DNA of 64,000 bases from Iris pallida (GCA_029216955.1 JANAVB010033216.1:9360079-9424078); one strand, 5' to 3'. Counted from the stretch's first letter, positions 46,313-57,200 are shown. A program made the numbers and translations. The notes: generated by a model from the sequence alone, not told the origin.

Positions 46313-46570
46313 ATAATCAGCAAAAGAGCCGAGAACATCCTTGCTCGAGCTTACCAGGAACTTGCAAGCAGCCATCCTCATGGCTTCTTCTTCTTCAGTC
46401 GTCCCGGGTTCAAGCAGAAAATCCAGGATGTCCCGTGGTGGTTTGGGTGCAGACGAATTTTTGCCTACTTCTGCCTGCTTTGGCTGGACAGAATCGGCAG
46501 GACGTTCTTCAGTGCCCACTTCAATCTGCGGAACAATTGCAGCCTTCTTGGATGCATCTTCAGACGACAT
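46313..46570 (-). pseudogene. Element B antisense gene 3, 5' part (cut by element C)
   Basis: Minus-strand start MSSEDASKKAAIVPQIEV at 46570, with the conserved core SSAPKPPRDILDFLLEPGTTEEEEAMRMA, then the break at 46313. The continuation is at 32311-32241. A TATA box CTATAAATAG lies at 46617-46626, and beyond it is a tandem array of 17-bp dyads (46655-46945). The insertion of element C inactivated it. The relative in element C is 42333-42635. Confidence 0.75.
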
Positions 46571-46654
46571 CTTTATGTTGAAAAGTAGAAATGATCATTC
46601 CTTCCAGATTTCTGTTCTATTTATAGGCAGAGATTCTCAAACGACACATTCATC

Positions 46655-46945
46655 TGACGGTTCACCTGTTCACTATCATCATCTGACGGTTTGCCCGTTC
46701 ACTATTCGACGGTTCGTCCGTTCACACATCCACTTGACGGTTTGCCCGTTCATCATATTCATCTGACGGTTCACCCGTTCATTATCATCATCCGATGGTT
46801 CACCCATTCATTCCATCCGTCCGACGGTTCACCCGTTCATCTGACGATTCGTTCGTTCATTCCATTCATTTGACGATTCATCCGTTCATCCCGACGATTC
46901 ATTTCGTTCATTTATTTCGTTCATACCTTTTTGACGATTCATTTT
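46655..46945. repeat. Array of GACGGTTCACCCGTTCA dyads upstream of antisense gene 3 of element B
   Basis: About eleven copies of GACGGTTCACCCGTTCA separated by 8-16 variable bases (TCATC, ATTATCATC and so on). The core ACGG-N5-CCGT is an inverted repeat. Copies nearest the TATA box keep the dyad; distal copies decay to GACGATTCATTTCGTTC. On the minus strand the array lies directly upstream of the TATA box at 46617-46626. Confidence 0.85.
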
Positions 46946-46949
46946 CGTT

Positions 46950-47259
46950 TATTATCCATATCAGCAACTTGTCGTCCTCGATTAAGTTGTCTATTTAAAA
47001 TAATAATATTCAATAAATTATATTTTCTACGTCCATATTACCTCTGAGCAGATATAATGAATATGATTATTTTCTAAAAATCGAGAAATATATCAGTCCT
47101 GTACCTTTGAATATATTTTCTATCTCTATTATTTGTATCTGAACAAGATATGCAATAAATAATAGAGCCACAACAAAATGTCTTTTTATTTGATCAAAAT
47201 TTAAGACATTACAAAAACATACACATTGTCAAAACAAGAAGATGCAAGAAATCTTTCTA
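46950..47259. other. AT-rich spacer between antisense genes of element B
   Basis: AT-rich, no frame of interest. Contains phrases like TACGTCCATATTACCTCTG also seen in the spacer 42960-43200 of element C, so the two spacers are homologous and diverged. Confidence 0.5.
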
Positions 47260-50200
47260 TTATACTGGTGGTGTCATCAAAGCAGTAATCTGTTGCTTCA
47301 GAGCCTGCAGACGCTCTTCGCGGGATTCCATCACTCTTTTCCTGGCCTCTTCCATCCCAGATGTCTCGTTAAAAATTGGCATGGTGACCATTCTGCGAGT
47401 GATTTCATCATTATGAGCTGCGGCATATTCGTCTATTTCTTGGGTTAGAGCACCTAGTTGTTGGATTGCAGTTTGATGCTCGATAACCTCATCTTCCAGT
47501 TCTTCTTGGAGATGGGCAATCTTCGCTCTCAGTTCAGCAATTCTTCTCTCTTTTCTTTCTGCAGTAGATGTTACAGATTCCACCTTGGAATTTTGCTCAG
47601 CAGATTTAGTAGCAAAAGCATCCAAGAGAATCTAGAAATTTACTCTCTCAACTGCAGCTTCCTGAGCCATCCGTTCAAATTCTGCTTGAACTAAGGGTTC
47701 TACCTCCCCCTTATTGAGCTCTTTGTAGTTCTTTATTGAAGTCTCTAGCTCATTTAATATGTGTTCAAGAAAAGTGGCATGAGGCTCGTCACCTTGCTCG
47801 TAGATAGCATGAATTAAGAAAGAGGTTGGACCTCTAACTGTGTAAAAATTAGCATCCTCTTTTTCCATCACCCTATTGATCAATGGTCCCAATGAATCGA
47901 AGAAGAATTTGGTAAATGATTGGATGACGAATTGATTGGTCGCCAGAGCGCCAGGAGTCGCAGCAACTCCTGTTGATGACGAGGCAGCAGGACGTTCAGT
48001 TTCTCGAACAGTAGGCTCTTTGAATAGAGGAGCTAGAGTAGAGCTGGTCGCTCCTCCTGGTTGTTCCTCTGCAAAATTAAATATTGTCATTTTGTCTGTC
48101 ATTTGCTATTGTCAAAAAGAATCAAAAGTGAAAACAGTCTTACCATGATTCGATCCGACAACAGGCCTATCATCTGTTGGAACAGAAGTAGCTTCAGACA
48201 CTATTGCCTGACTACTTCCTGCTTCGGAGCCACAGGATAAATGACGAATGCTACTAGCAATTGTCGTCGCCAGTACTATGTCCATGCGTGCTGGAGGAGC
48301 AGGAGAAGATCCGGGTTCTGTATGGATAAGAATAAAGATATTAGCTATCAAGCTATTTATTAAAAGAAAATCATAAATTTTATTACAATACCTTCGGGAG
48401 CAACAACTGGAGTTTCCTCCAAAGCCACTTCTTCATCAGCAATCTTCTCTGGAGATATCGGCACCTCAGCCTCCTTTTCAGGAGTCAGAGTGTCATCAAT
48501 AGCTCGAGGAGATGTCTGGATCTCAACATCATCTTCCGGATTTTTTGTCTCATCAACAACTTTTGATGAGGTGCTCTCCTCATTCTCACTGTCCTCAGGA
48601 GCCTCTTCACTAGCAGCAGCAGCGGCATGATCAGTTTCTTCTTGATAACCGAAGTTACAATCATTCAATGCCTCGATGATGAGACGATCTTCCTCCTCAC
48701 GGGCTGCTCCCGGTGTATTAGGAAGATGGATTGGTATTGCCATTGGTGAAGGTGATCGTACAGCTTCCTCTTCTCTGGGCTCTGCAGCCTTGTCTCTTTG
48801 TTCAGTATCTTCTCTGGGCTCTACGGACTTATTTTACTGGTCAACCTCTTCTCTCTGTTCAATGTCCTCCCTCTGCTCTGGACTCAACTCAGAAACAGGG
48901 GTAGGAGATGGCATGGTGATTCCAGCCGCAACATTTATCACTACCGAAGGCAAAATTGGCCTTGGAGGAGAAACTGTTCTCTTCTTTCTTCTGTAGGCTA
49001 ATTTTTTTTCTACGCAGTGGCCTCTCAGGACTCTCTATGTTTACTACATCGACTTGTTTCTGAACAGAGGTCGGTGTAGCGGCTTCATCTCGAGTAAACT
49101 CGGCCAATTGTCTGGATTGCGATCTGGTGGTAACCTTCTCTGAAGAATGTTCCAAGATCAATTTCTTCTTCATAGCTGGGGAAGAAGGCTCTTCTCTCCT
49201 TCTCTTCTTCTCTTTGACCGGAGACTTAACAACCTTTAGAGAAATTCTTAAAGGTTGGTTAACTTTCTCTTGGAAATTGGCTTCTCTGGAAGCTTCCAAT
49301 GGGTCGTCCACTGGCTCATATTCTTCATCGTTATTGGGAGCTAATGTGTCAGTCGCTCTTCTCTTCAGACGATTTGCTGTGGCAAAACTATCAACGAGGC
49401 TATAGTTTTCAACAAATGTATTTGCAGCTGTATAAAACTGTGAATAAGTATACAACATTCTTGGACCAGCATCGATTCTATTTGGCATCGAGAACACAGT
49501 CTTTGTGTCTCGAGCATTATAGTAAGCCCATGCTCGGGCACCATCGATCAAATAACCTTTTTCTTGTAGGCACGTGATGGCGTTACCTACATGAAACTGG
49601 TCATATCCAAACTGACGAGCAAAGCGGCTTGGTAGATATGGTTCAAGGAAGCATTCGTCTTCAAATCTGTATACTAGATGGGATGGTCTGATTGTCTTCA
49701 GCCATTGAAAAGGTACTCGACCTATTGGTTGCCTCCCTAGGTCAATCAGATTTGCTGCCATATGCTCATATCCAGTTGGAGGGGGAATGCAAAGAAAATT
49801 CCATCCTTTTTCGAGGTTCAGAGTTCGTTTGCAGTCTCTCAAACTAGTATATATCCATCTGCTCTGTGAGAATCTGCGTAGAAAACTGCCACCAACTGCT
49901 CCCATGGCAGTGTTCATCAATGATGGATGATGCAAGAGTAACCATCCGAATAAGAATGTGTAAGGTAACTCCAGTCTGGGGAAGTTTACCTTATCATCCT
50001 TGCACTTGACCATAGAATCAACATATAGACGAAGTCCCGCGTTTATACTATAGGTCATCGCTGAAAGTAAGTCCATCCGGTAGCCGAATACTAACCGGAC
50101 AGCAGCAAAAAGAACACCGCAATGAAAGCGGTCTACAACACTTGCTCCAGGCACAACGAATCGACGTAGCTAGTAAGTCAAGAATCCTGCTAGCTGGGCT

Positions 50201-51916
50201 TATTTGGACATGGACTTGTAGCCCATTCTTATGAAGCTCTCCACAAATTCTCCAGCCTTAAGAGGAGGATATTGGTATTCATCATCAACTCTGATATCCA
50301 TTCTCTTGTTCTCCTCCATCAGCTTTAGCACTTCACTGTTACTGAGGGGATGGAAGAAATCAGGGTTGCATGAATCATGATCTTTTATCTTTTTCTCAAT
50401 AATGCGGTTGAGAAAAAGATAAGTCAGCCATTTGGATGAATAGCATGTGCCAGAAGAGCCACTTTGGTAATACAAAGAGCATATGTTGTAATGGCACAGA
50501 AGCTCATCAAATACTTCCACCATCTTTGAATTCTCTCGACGAAGTCTATCTAATTCGTCATTGGTCGGGACGTACTCCTCGTAAGGTAACTCACCCATTG
50601 GTAAATATGAGATATACTTCATCTCATGTAAAGCCAAGCCCATCTCCCCGCAGGGCGTCATAAACGTCCCTGTCCTGTAGTTGTACCTCTCTGCTAGAGC
50701 CAAAAACAGATAAGGATTTGGAAAGAAGCTGTATACAGTAGCATGAACCGCATTATACAGCTCAATTTCTCTGAGTTTATCTTCAAACTGGACCAGTATC
50801 CAGTTGGCAATACAGCTCCATCTTTTGATCTCTGGGTTTACCAGACCTGTCAACCGGATGTCTTGATCCGGATATTTACCCTCTGCTTTGGCATACTCGT
50901 TGGCGAAAATCGGTGTTCTTACCGGTAGCAATAAAGATGAGTTCTCGGAGGGAATACAACCCGGCTTCAACCCCCTCAATAAAGTGCTGTGTCGTTCGGA
51001 AGAACTGTAGAACATGTCCATGTTGTTCGGACCTTTCTTAACACAGATTTTTTCGGTCCGTGCCTGTTGCAAGGGAGTAATGTCCCATTCCATCCTCCTA
51101 GGATGGCTCGCATGAGATATCTTGCTAGTGGAAGGCATCTAGCTATGACTGGCAACTGAATAAATTTCTCCTTCCATTGGAAAGTTCTCAATTCAACTCT
51201 GGGTCTTGGTTGAGAACTTTTATCAATAGCGTCTCCGAAGAGAAACATGGGCTTCTTATGAGTGACAGCGTCAGCAGATTGCAAAGGCTGTCCATTTATC
51301 AGGCTTAGCAGAGTCTCGTTGTATTGTGCTATGAAAATAGCCTGACGAGATGATGGAAGGGCATACTATGGAAATAGTACATGAGATAAATCTTCTTTAA
51401 AATCTGGCTCAGATAAAGTTCCTACAAATGTTTCATATTCAGGATCTTCTCTAGTATCAACTGCATCCAACAGAAGAAAGCAGAATTTAGTACAAGTCAA
51501 AGTCAGAAATTCTGTCATCAGATTGTGCAGATATCAGACTGCACAAGTATCAGATTGCGCAGTTGTCAGATCACGCAAACGTCAGATTGCGCTGATAATC
51601 TCGCGCAAATCAGCCGATTGTGCTGACTTTTGCCAGTGCAATTCAACCGATTGCGCGAGAAGATATTCTTCATAAAAATGAAGAATAATGTGTTCGTGCA
51701 ACCAAAACCCGAAAAGGGTGGCACAGTATGATCACATCTCTAAAAAGAGATAGAAATTAAGATCCAGCAAAGTCGAGAAACTCTAAAAAGAGTTTTCGAT
51801 CTACCTCTCAAAGCAGGGTGTGCAGTCTCGTGACGGAAAGGATGAGGCACAACCCTCGCCGAAGACTCGATGGGGGCCTTGCCCTTGTCGGCGGCGGAGG
51901 ATCGTTTTGGGGCCAT
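47260..51916 (-). pseudogene. Element B antisense gene 1: four-exon gene, plant mobile domain-like and coiled coil
   Basis: On the minus strand: exon 1 51916-51805 (MAPKRSSAADKGKAPIES); exon 2 51460-48392; exon 3 48317-48144; exon 4 48068-47260. Introns 51804-51461 (344 bp), 48391-48318 (74) and 48143-48069 (75) all have GT..AG ends, and the exons join in phase. Exon 2 carries LTGLVNPEIKRW, FMTPCGEMGLALHEMKYIS, ELPYEEYVP and FARQFGYDQFHVG (50860-49540), resembling the plant mobile domain of MAIN/MAIL-type and transposon proteins. Basic Ser-rich and acidic segments follow, and exon 4 ends in a long Glu/Arg coiled coil. About 1390 codons. Breaks: stops at 51366, 50200 and just after, near 48835 and at 47632, and shifts near 51140 and 49000. 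A nuclear role is inference. Confidence 0.75.
51461..51804 (-). promoter_or_regulatory. Intron 1 of antisense gene 1 with TGCGCA motif cluster
   Basis: Bases 51517-51660 hold about ten words of the type CAGATTGTGCA, AGACTGCACA, GATTGCGCAG, GATTGCGCTG, CTCGCGCAAAT and CGATTGCGCGAG, spaced 12-20 bases apart. These are the words of the element B LTR. Donor side GAG|GTAGATC at 51805/51804; acceptor side GATGCAG at 51461. Confidence 0.7.
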
Positions 51917-52020
51917 GAGATCGACGGAGAAGAAGGCTGAAGTCGGGATGAGCTCAGAAATTTCTCTCTCTCTCTCAAACACAAGAAAGCAAGTAAAGAA
52001 TAAATCGAAGGATCGAGAGA

Positions 52021-52031
52021 ACTATTTATAG
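52021..52031 (-). promoter_or_regulatory. TATA box of antisense gene 1 of element B
   Basis: On the minus strand CTATAAATAGT, about 105 bases before the ATG at 51916. Further upstream on the same strand (52045-52125) lie CAGATTGTGCC, CGATTGCGCAG and CATGCGCAAC, the element B motif again. It has the same decamer as the LTR promoters. Confidence 0.6.
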
Positions 52032-52129
52032 TTTTTCAAAAAGAAACGGTCGCCTCAGATTGTGCCGAAGAAGCAGGAGCTGATTCATCCGATTGCGCAG
52101 ACAGCTCAACAACATGCGCAACTTGATTT

Positions 52130-52198
52130 AAAATTCAAAATTCAAAGTATTTCAAAATTTTGAATAAATTCAACTTTCGAAAACTTTGAAGGGGGTCT
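52130..52198 (+). other. Polypurine tract region before the element B 3' LTR
   Basis: TTTCAAAATTTTGAATAAATTC then GAAAACTTTGAAGGGGGTCT ending at 52198. The same last 20 bases, including the purine run, precede the 3' LTR of element C. Confidence 0.8.
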
Positions 52199-53033
52199 TG
52201 TAGATCCTAAAAAATCAAGTTGCACCCCTCAACAAAGTCATAAAAATCAAGAAAAACAACTTTCAAATGAACTGCGCAGACATCAGATTATGCATCATCC
52301 CGATTGTGCATACTAGACTGCGTACACTTTCCACTGCGCAAGCTGACGTGGCCATATCATCATTACCTGACACAATCAAATCTTCTGACAGCTGACAGCA
52401 CAGAGAACGAGGAGACTGTTCGTTTATTGTGCCGCACAGCGGTCGAGGACAGCTGTACATACAGCGCAATCCAATGCCTGTACAATCCAGCTCAGCGCAA
52501 TCTATCCTAGCGCAATCCAAAGTCATCGCAATTCATATGGCGCACTTTATCATGACAACTGACAAAAGTACACATGGCATTCATGCCATCAATTGCTCGT
52601 TACGTGGCAACCGTCCACACACGATCATGCGCATATCAATCAAATGATGCCATGTGTCCAAGACAGTTGGCCCACGAACAGACAACTGCCTGCGCAGTCT
52701 GATGCTGCGCAATCCAGTTCCTGCACAATCCAACTTGTGCCATTCAGAATAACTAAAATTTAGTAATTTCTAGAACTTTATAAATAGAGTTTCAAGTCTT
52801 CATTCAAGGGGGATCAGACATAAAGTTCAGAAATATCAGAGAGTTTAGGAGTTCTTGCCCAAGTGCTGCTGCATTCTTCCAAGGCTTTTGCCTTCAACTT
52901 TAGAGGCTACCGTCTTCAAAGTTCACATCGTCCAAGGGATAAAGCAATCGTCTTCGAGATTGGATTCCTACAGTTGTATTTTCCCAGAATTCTTGTAATA
53001 TTTACAAAGTTTGTATCAATAAAGTTTCATACT
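52199..53033 (+). repeat. 3' LTR of element B, 3' end eroded
   Basis: Matches 22455-23289 nearly end to end, with TATA TTATAAATAG at 52778-52787 and AATAAAG near the end. It stops at TTTCATACT, lacking the final TTTGTTTTTGCAAACA of the 5' LTR, and then joins LTR1 sequence GGCCAGGGACAGGG. The 5' flank ends GTGGC, so the end of the LTR and the first two bases of a GTGGC duplication appear deleted. Confidence 0.9.
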
Positions 53034-54286
53034 GGCCAGGGACAGGGCCAAGGCCGGGAAGGTACGGGTGTGTCGGGGACAGGGTGGTAGGGCGGTGGTG
53101 GCCATGGTTGTATTGTGGTAGTGGTGGTGAAGGATGATGGTTCTGGGGGTGTGGCACAGCGCTGCAGGCAAGCAGGCCGGCGAGAGAGTCGGGGGTGCTG
53201 GCAGCGGATCTGGGGGCTGGCAGCGGATCTGGGGGCTGCCACGGTGGTGGTACGGAGTTGGTGTCGGCGGATGGGCTGTGATGGGGTTGGTGGTGGTGAT
53301 GTGCGGCTGTGGGTGGCTGTGAAGCGGTGTCGAGGAGTTCTGGTGTTTGGCGGTCGTGGAGGGCTGAGTTGTTGGGGTGGTCTAGGATTTCGGTCGACAG
53401 AAAGGAGGGCAGGGAGAGGCCTGGCGAAGGTGATCATGACAGAAACAACCTAAGATTGGGGATCGGATGCGGGGTGTTTCCGGACACGAGATGGATGACT
53501 GTAAAGAACTGGAATAAGATTCTGCATCACAGACATGATGTACAGCACGTTGCACGAATTGTGGAGATTGGTTTGGTGGAAATTTGTGGAGAAAAAATAA
53601 TATAGAGGCTCCCCTATATATAGGGTTGATGAAATCCTTGGTAGAAAAAGATTAGGACTTGGTTAAACCCAATTAGATAATTCACTTATATATTTAAATC
53701 AATACAATCAATTCTAAATCCTAAATTCAATCCAATTCTAATATGTATATAGATAATTCATATACATAAGTTACTAAATTAAATAAATAAAATATTAATT
53801 TAAAATTTCACACTTATTAAATTAAATATACCTTTCAAATTTACCATTAATTTTTAATTTCAAAAATTACACTATTATTTAAAAATAAACTACTAAATAA
53901 TTTTGGAATATATATGTATGAAATAATGTCATGTACCTCCTACACAAATAATATTTACATAATATGCTTTTCTAGTATACCATCTTATAAGAATATTATT
54001 TATTATTATACTGTATAATTGAAAGGCTTTTTATAAATAAAATAATAAACTTGAAAATTTTGGTACGATAGCTAAAATAATTATTATATATATTATTTTG
54101 AAACTATCGCCGATAATAAAATCAAAAAATTATTTTTCTAAAAATATGTACCTCGCACATATTCGTACTCGACGAGTAAATACGAAAAACACAAAATTTT
54201 GCGCGACGTACAATACGACTACGCGACGTACAAATACAAGAAAAAAATTAGTACTAAAAATAAAGTAGAAATTTTGGGGTTTTATA
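53034..54286 (-). repeat. LTR1, right part (LTR start on the minus strand)
   Basis: Continues LTR1 from 22454 and is near identical to 17072-18309, including the A/T-rich block and ACGTACAATACGACTACGCG. On the minus strand it begins TATAAAACCCCAAAATTTC where LTR2 has TGTAAAAGCCCCTAAATTTC, so the terminal TG is mutated. No gene; the open frames over 53027-53605 are shadows also present in the LTR2 copy. Confidence 0.75.
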
Positions 54287-57200
54287 GAAGAAAATCACAA
54301 ATCACCAGTCGAGAATAACTACAATAAAATTCAAGTCTAGTAGTCTACAATAACAACAACATGTATAAGTTCCGAAAATAATACAATTCAATCCCATATT
54401 CGGAACAATCCAATACAATATGAAATGCTAAGCTCTATGCCACTACTAGGGCATCCTCTACTGGACATGATCCTCCTGAGGCTCCTAGGTGTATCCTTCA
54501 TTGTATACTCCTGATCCATAGTATATAGGACGACAGTCCTCTAAGCCATCTGAAATATATTATCGAGTCAGGATTGGAGCGAAGCACAAACTCTAGCAGC
54601 AGTTCCAATTAATTGATAAGTGCTATAAAATAGTAAATAATAATGTAATATTTGATGAGCAATTCATAAGGGACAAGGTACAAAATAAAAGTGACAGATA
54701 AACAAGGAACAATAAAAATAATAGGGATAACATGTAAGTATGTAAAGATAGACAAATGTATGATAACTAAAAAACCTATCATGCAAGTATACAACCAGCA
54801 AGTATAGAATAATCCAAAAAACGGTTGTATCTAACTAGTGTTTTAAAATACCAAGTTAACAAGTGAACGGTTAAGGGATAATATTCAGCAATCTATACGT
54901 GTCGTGTGTGGCTACTATTATTCCAGTAAGACCATGGGATAGAAAGGGTTTATTCATACGTCTCCTAGGTATTTTTCTGCCCGACTAGTACTCATGGATC
55001 CAGGTCCTAACACGAAGAATCTTAATAGTCCAGAATAGATTATTAGGCCAGAAAATACATTAGTCTAGTAATTCAGTAGTCCAAAAAAAGTCGATAGGCC
55101 TGAAACTATGTATCTTATGAATCCATACAATACCAATTCGTGTATCTATCGTGCCAGGTATCAAATAAAACATTAATATAAATTGCATCATAGAAAATAT
55201 CAAATAATAGAAACTATTAGAGATTGTACTCGCATGTGGTCTTGAGCAAGGAATGCAAAACAGTGTCCGAACTGGTGTCACACTGACCTATATATGAAAT
55301 TGCATGTCATTGGTGTTTTATAATCAATAATGAGCTTAAATAAACTAAAATGTGATTTCTAGGTCCACACTAGGTCATATTAGTCAATCTAGGTCAAACT
55401 AGGTCAACTAGATTAACTAAGTTAATATCTTGACCCTGGTTCTAATATACCTATTTAGTTGGGTTGAAAGGTTATTCTAGTGATACAGAGTCCATACTAG
55501 GTCATATCTAGGTTTTCTAATCCATATTAACGTATACTAGTTATCACTAGCTTACACTAGTCAATATTAGTTATACTAGTTAATATTAACTAATACTAGG
55601 CCATCCTAGATGATATTACTAATACTATCTGCTACACTATACCATATGTCATGTAACATACATATATAGTCCAATATATTAGTAACCGATAGTATCTTAA
55701 CTTATATCCCCATTACCTAGTTATTACCTTAGTATCAACTAGGATACCTTACACTTTATCTATTATCTTCGTCAATTACCTAGATTATTAACCCCTTATT
55801 TAACATCATAACATGTGAACCCATTTATATGTTGTATAAACTCATGACCCTAGTATATAGGCTAGATACCCCAGTCCAAGGCACATATAGTATATTAGAA
55901 TAACTTAACACCCCTATAGTAATACCCACTACCTTGGTTTTTAATCTCTTCATGATACCTTTGTATTAACTCATTACCCATACTTGACACCTCCCTTTGT
56001 TTCTCTCCCTACAACCCATTGGTACATGTCACCATTCTTACTTTCCTACTAAGCACTACCTTTACCTCACTAATTTAACACTTAGTATCTACTCCTATTG
56101 ACAAAATACTCCATCACACATGTGGAAACACATGTTTCACACACACACACACAAACACTACACCATACTGTCTAACAGTGTAAGGCCTATGACCTGCACC
56201 TAGTGTACTGCATGTGCAATTTATAGTCCTTGCAACTCTCTTACTGCTGCCTACAGGGAGTGAACTCCCAAGCCAACCCCCTGTGCAACAAGTGGTGCAA
56301 ATCCCTGCTGTACAGGCCTAAGGAAGTCCAACCTGGCCTTGCTGCCATGGAGAAATCCCCTTCCTCACACCCTGTTCAAGCAGTAAAATGGTTTCCTGCC
56401 TGCTGTAGGTAACCTAAGCCCATGGCCATGCTGTTACTTGGCCTGTGCAGGGCCTGCACCTCTATACAAGTGCACATGTGCACTATCCTGTACGTTGGAC
56501 ACTTACCTGTGCAGTCCACTACTCTATGGGCAGGACCCTTCCCCTACTCTTTCTCTACTGCTGTGTACAGAGGCCAAATCCCCCTCCCTGTGCAAATAGC
56601 TTCCAAGACCCTGCTACCTGTACACAGGGGGCCAAGTTCTGCTGTCGTAATACAGGGAGCCCCCTGCTGTGCAGGGACTCCAAGTTCCCTATACACACTG
56701 TCCACTGCTCTCTCCTCCTCTTTGCATTTCTATTTTTTTTCTCACTTGTCTTTATACTAGACATGAGTTCCCCTCCTCCAACACACACACAGTCCTCTCT
56801 TCCAATTACACACACACACACACTCACTCTCTCAACTAAACACACTATCTTATAACATTTCCCCCAATACCCCTTCATCTACTGTTACAAAGGCCCCTAA
56901 TTCCTGTCAACCTACCCTCTACCAATCTACATATTCACTTCTTTGTACACATTGTACACACATAACTATCTACCCACAATTAGACACACATGTACACCTA
57001 TGTTGGAGACACACACTCACATTCTCTCTATATAATCCATACACAATAAATACACAAGGACACATGAATCTCTAAATTTAATCGTGCATCTTATGAGATA
57101 CCATGACACAACACCACGTATCCTATTTAGGACACGTACACCCAATCTCGACTCAAAAAGGACACAAAAATATCTTTGGGGACTCGTATCGAACAATTGG

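Larger units (their letters stand above)
22455..53033 (+). mobile_element. Element B: Tat-lineage Ty3/gypsy element with antisense genes, interrupted by element C
   Basis: The LTRs (22455-23305 and 52199-53033) start TGTAGRTCCTAAAAAATC and flank a leader with primer site TGGCGACTCTGCTGGGG. The interior encodes gag, protease, RT, RNase H, aRNH and integrase on the plus strand, then antisense genes, then the purine tract TTTGAAGGGGGTCT. The second RNase H between RNase H and integrase is diagnostic for the Tat clade (Ogre, Retand and relatives). Without element C and its duplicated pentamer it is about 16.6 kb. The last ~16 bases of the 3' LTR and part of its target duplication have been lost. 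By hand the LTRs differ at roughly 39 of 835 aligned positions. Confidence 0.92.

Noticed and set aside
22455..53033. A single 30-kb Ogre-like giant element
   Set aside because: A complete second element with its own LTR pair and ATAAT duplication (32312-46312) lies inside, so the 30 kb is two nested elements.
56230..56878. Cys-rich secreted-looking small proteins
   Set aside because: Frames on both strands through the CTGTGCAG-rich LTR island; no conserved start or signal peptide logic.
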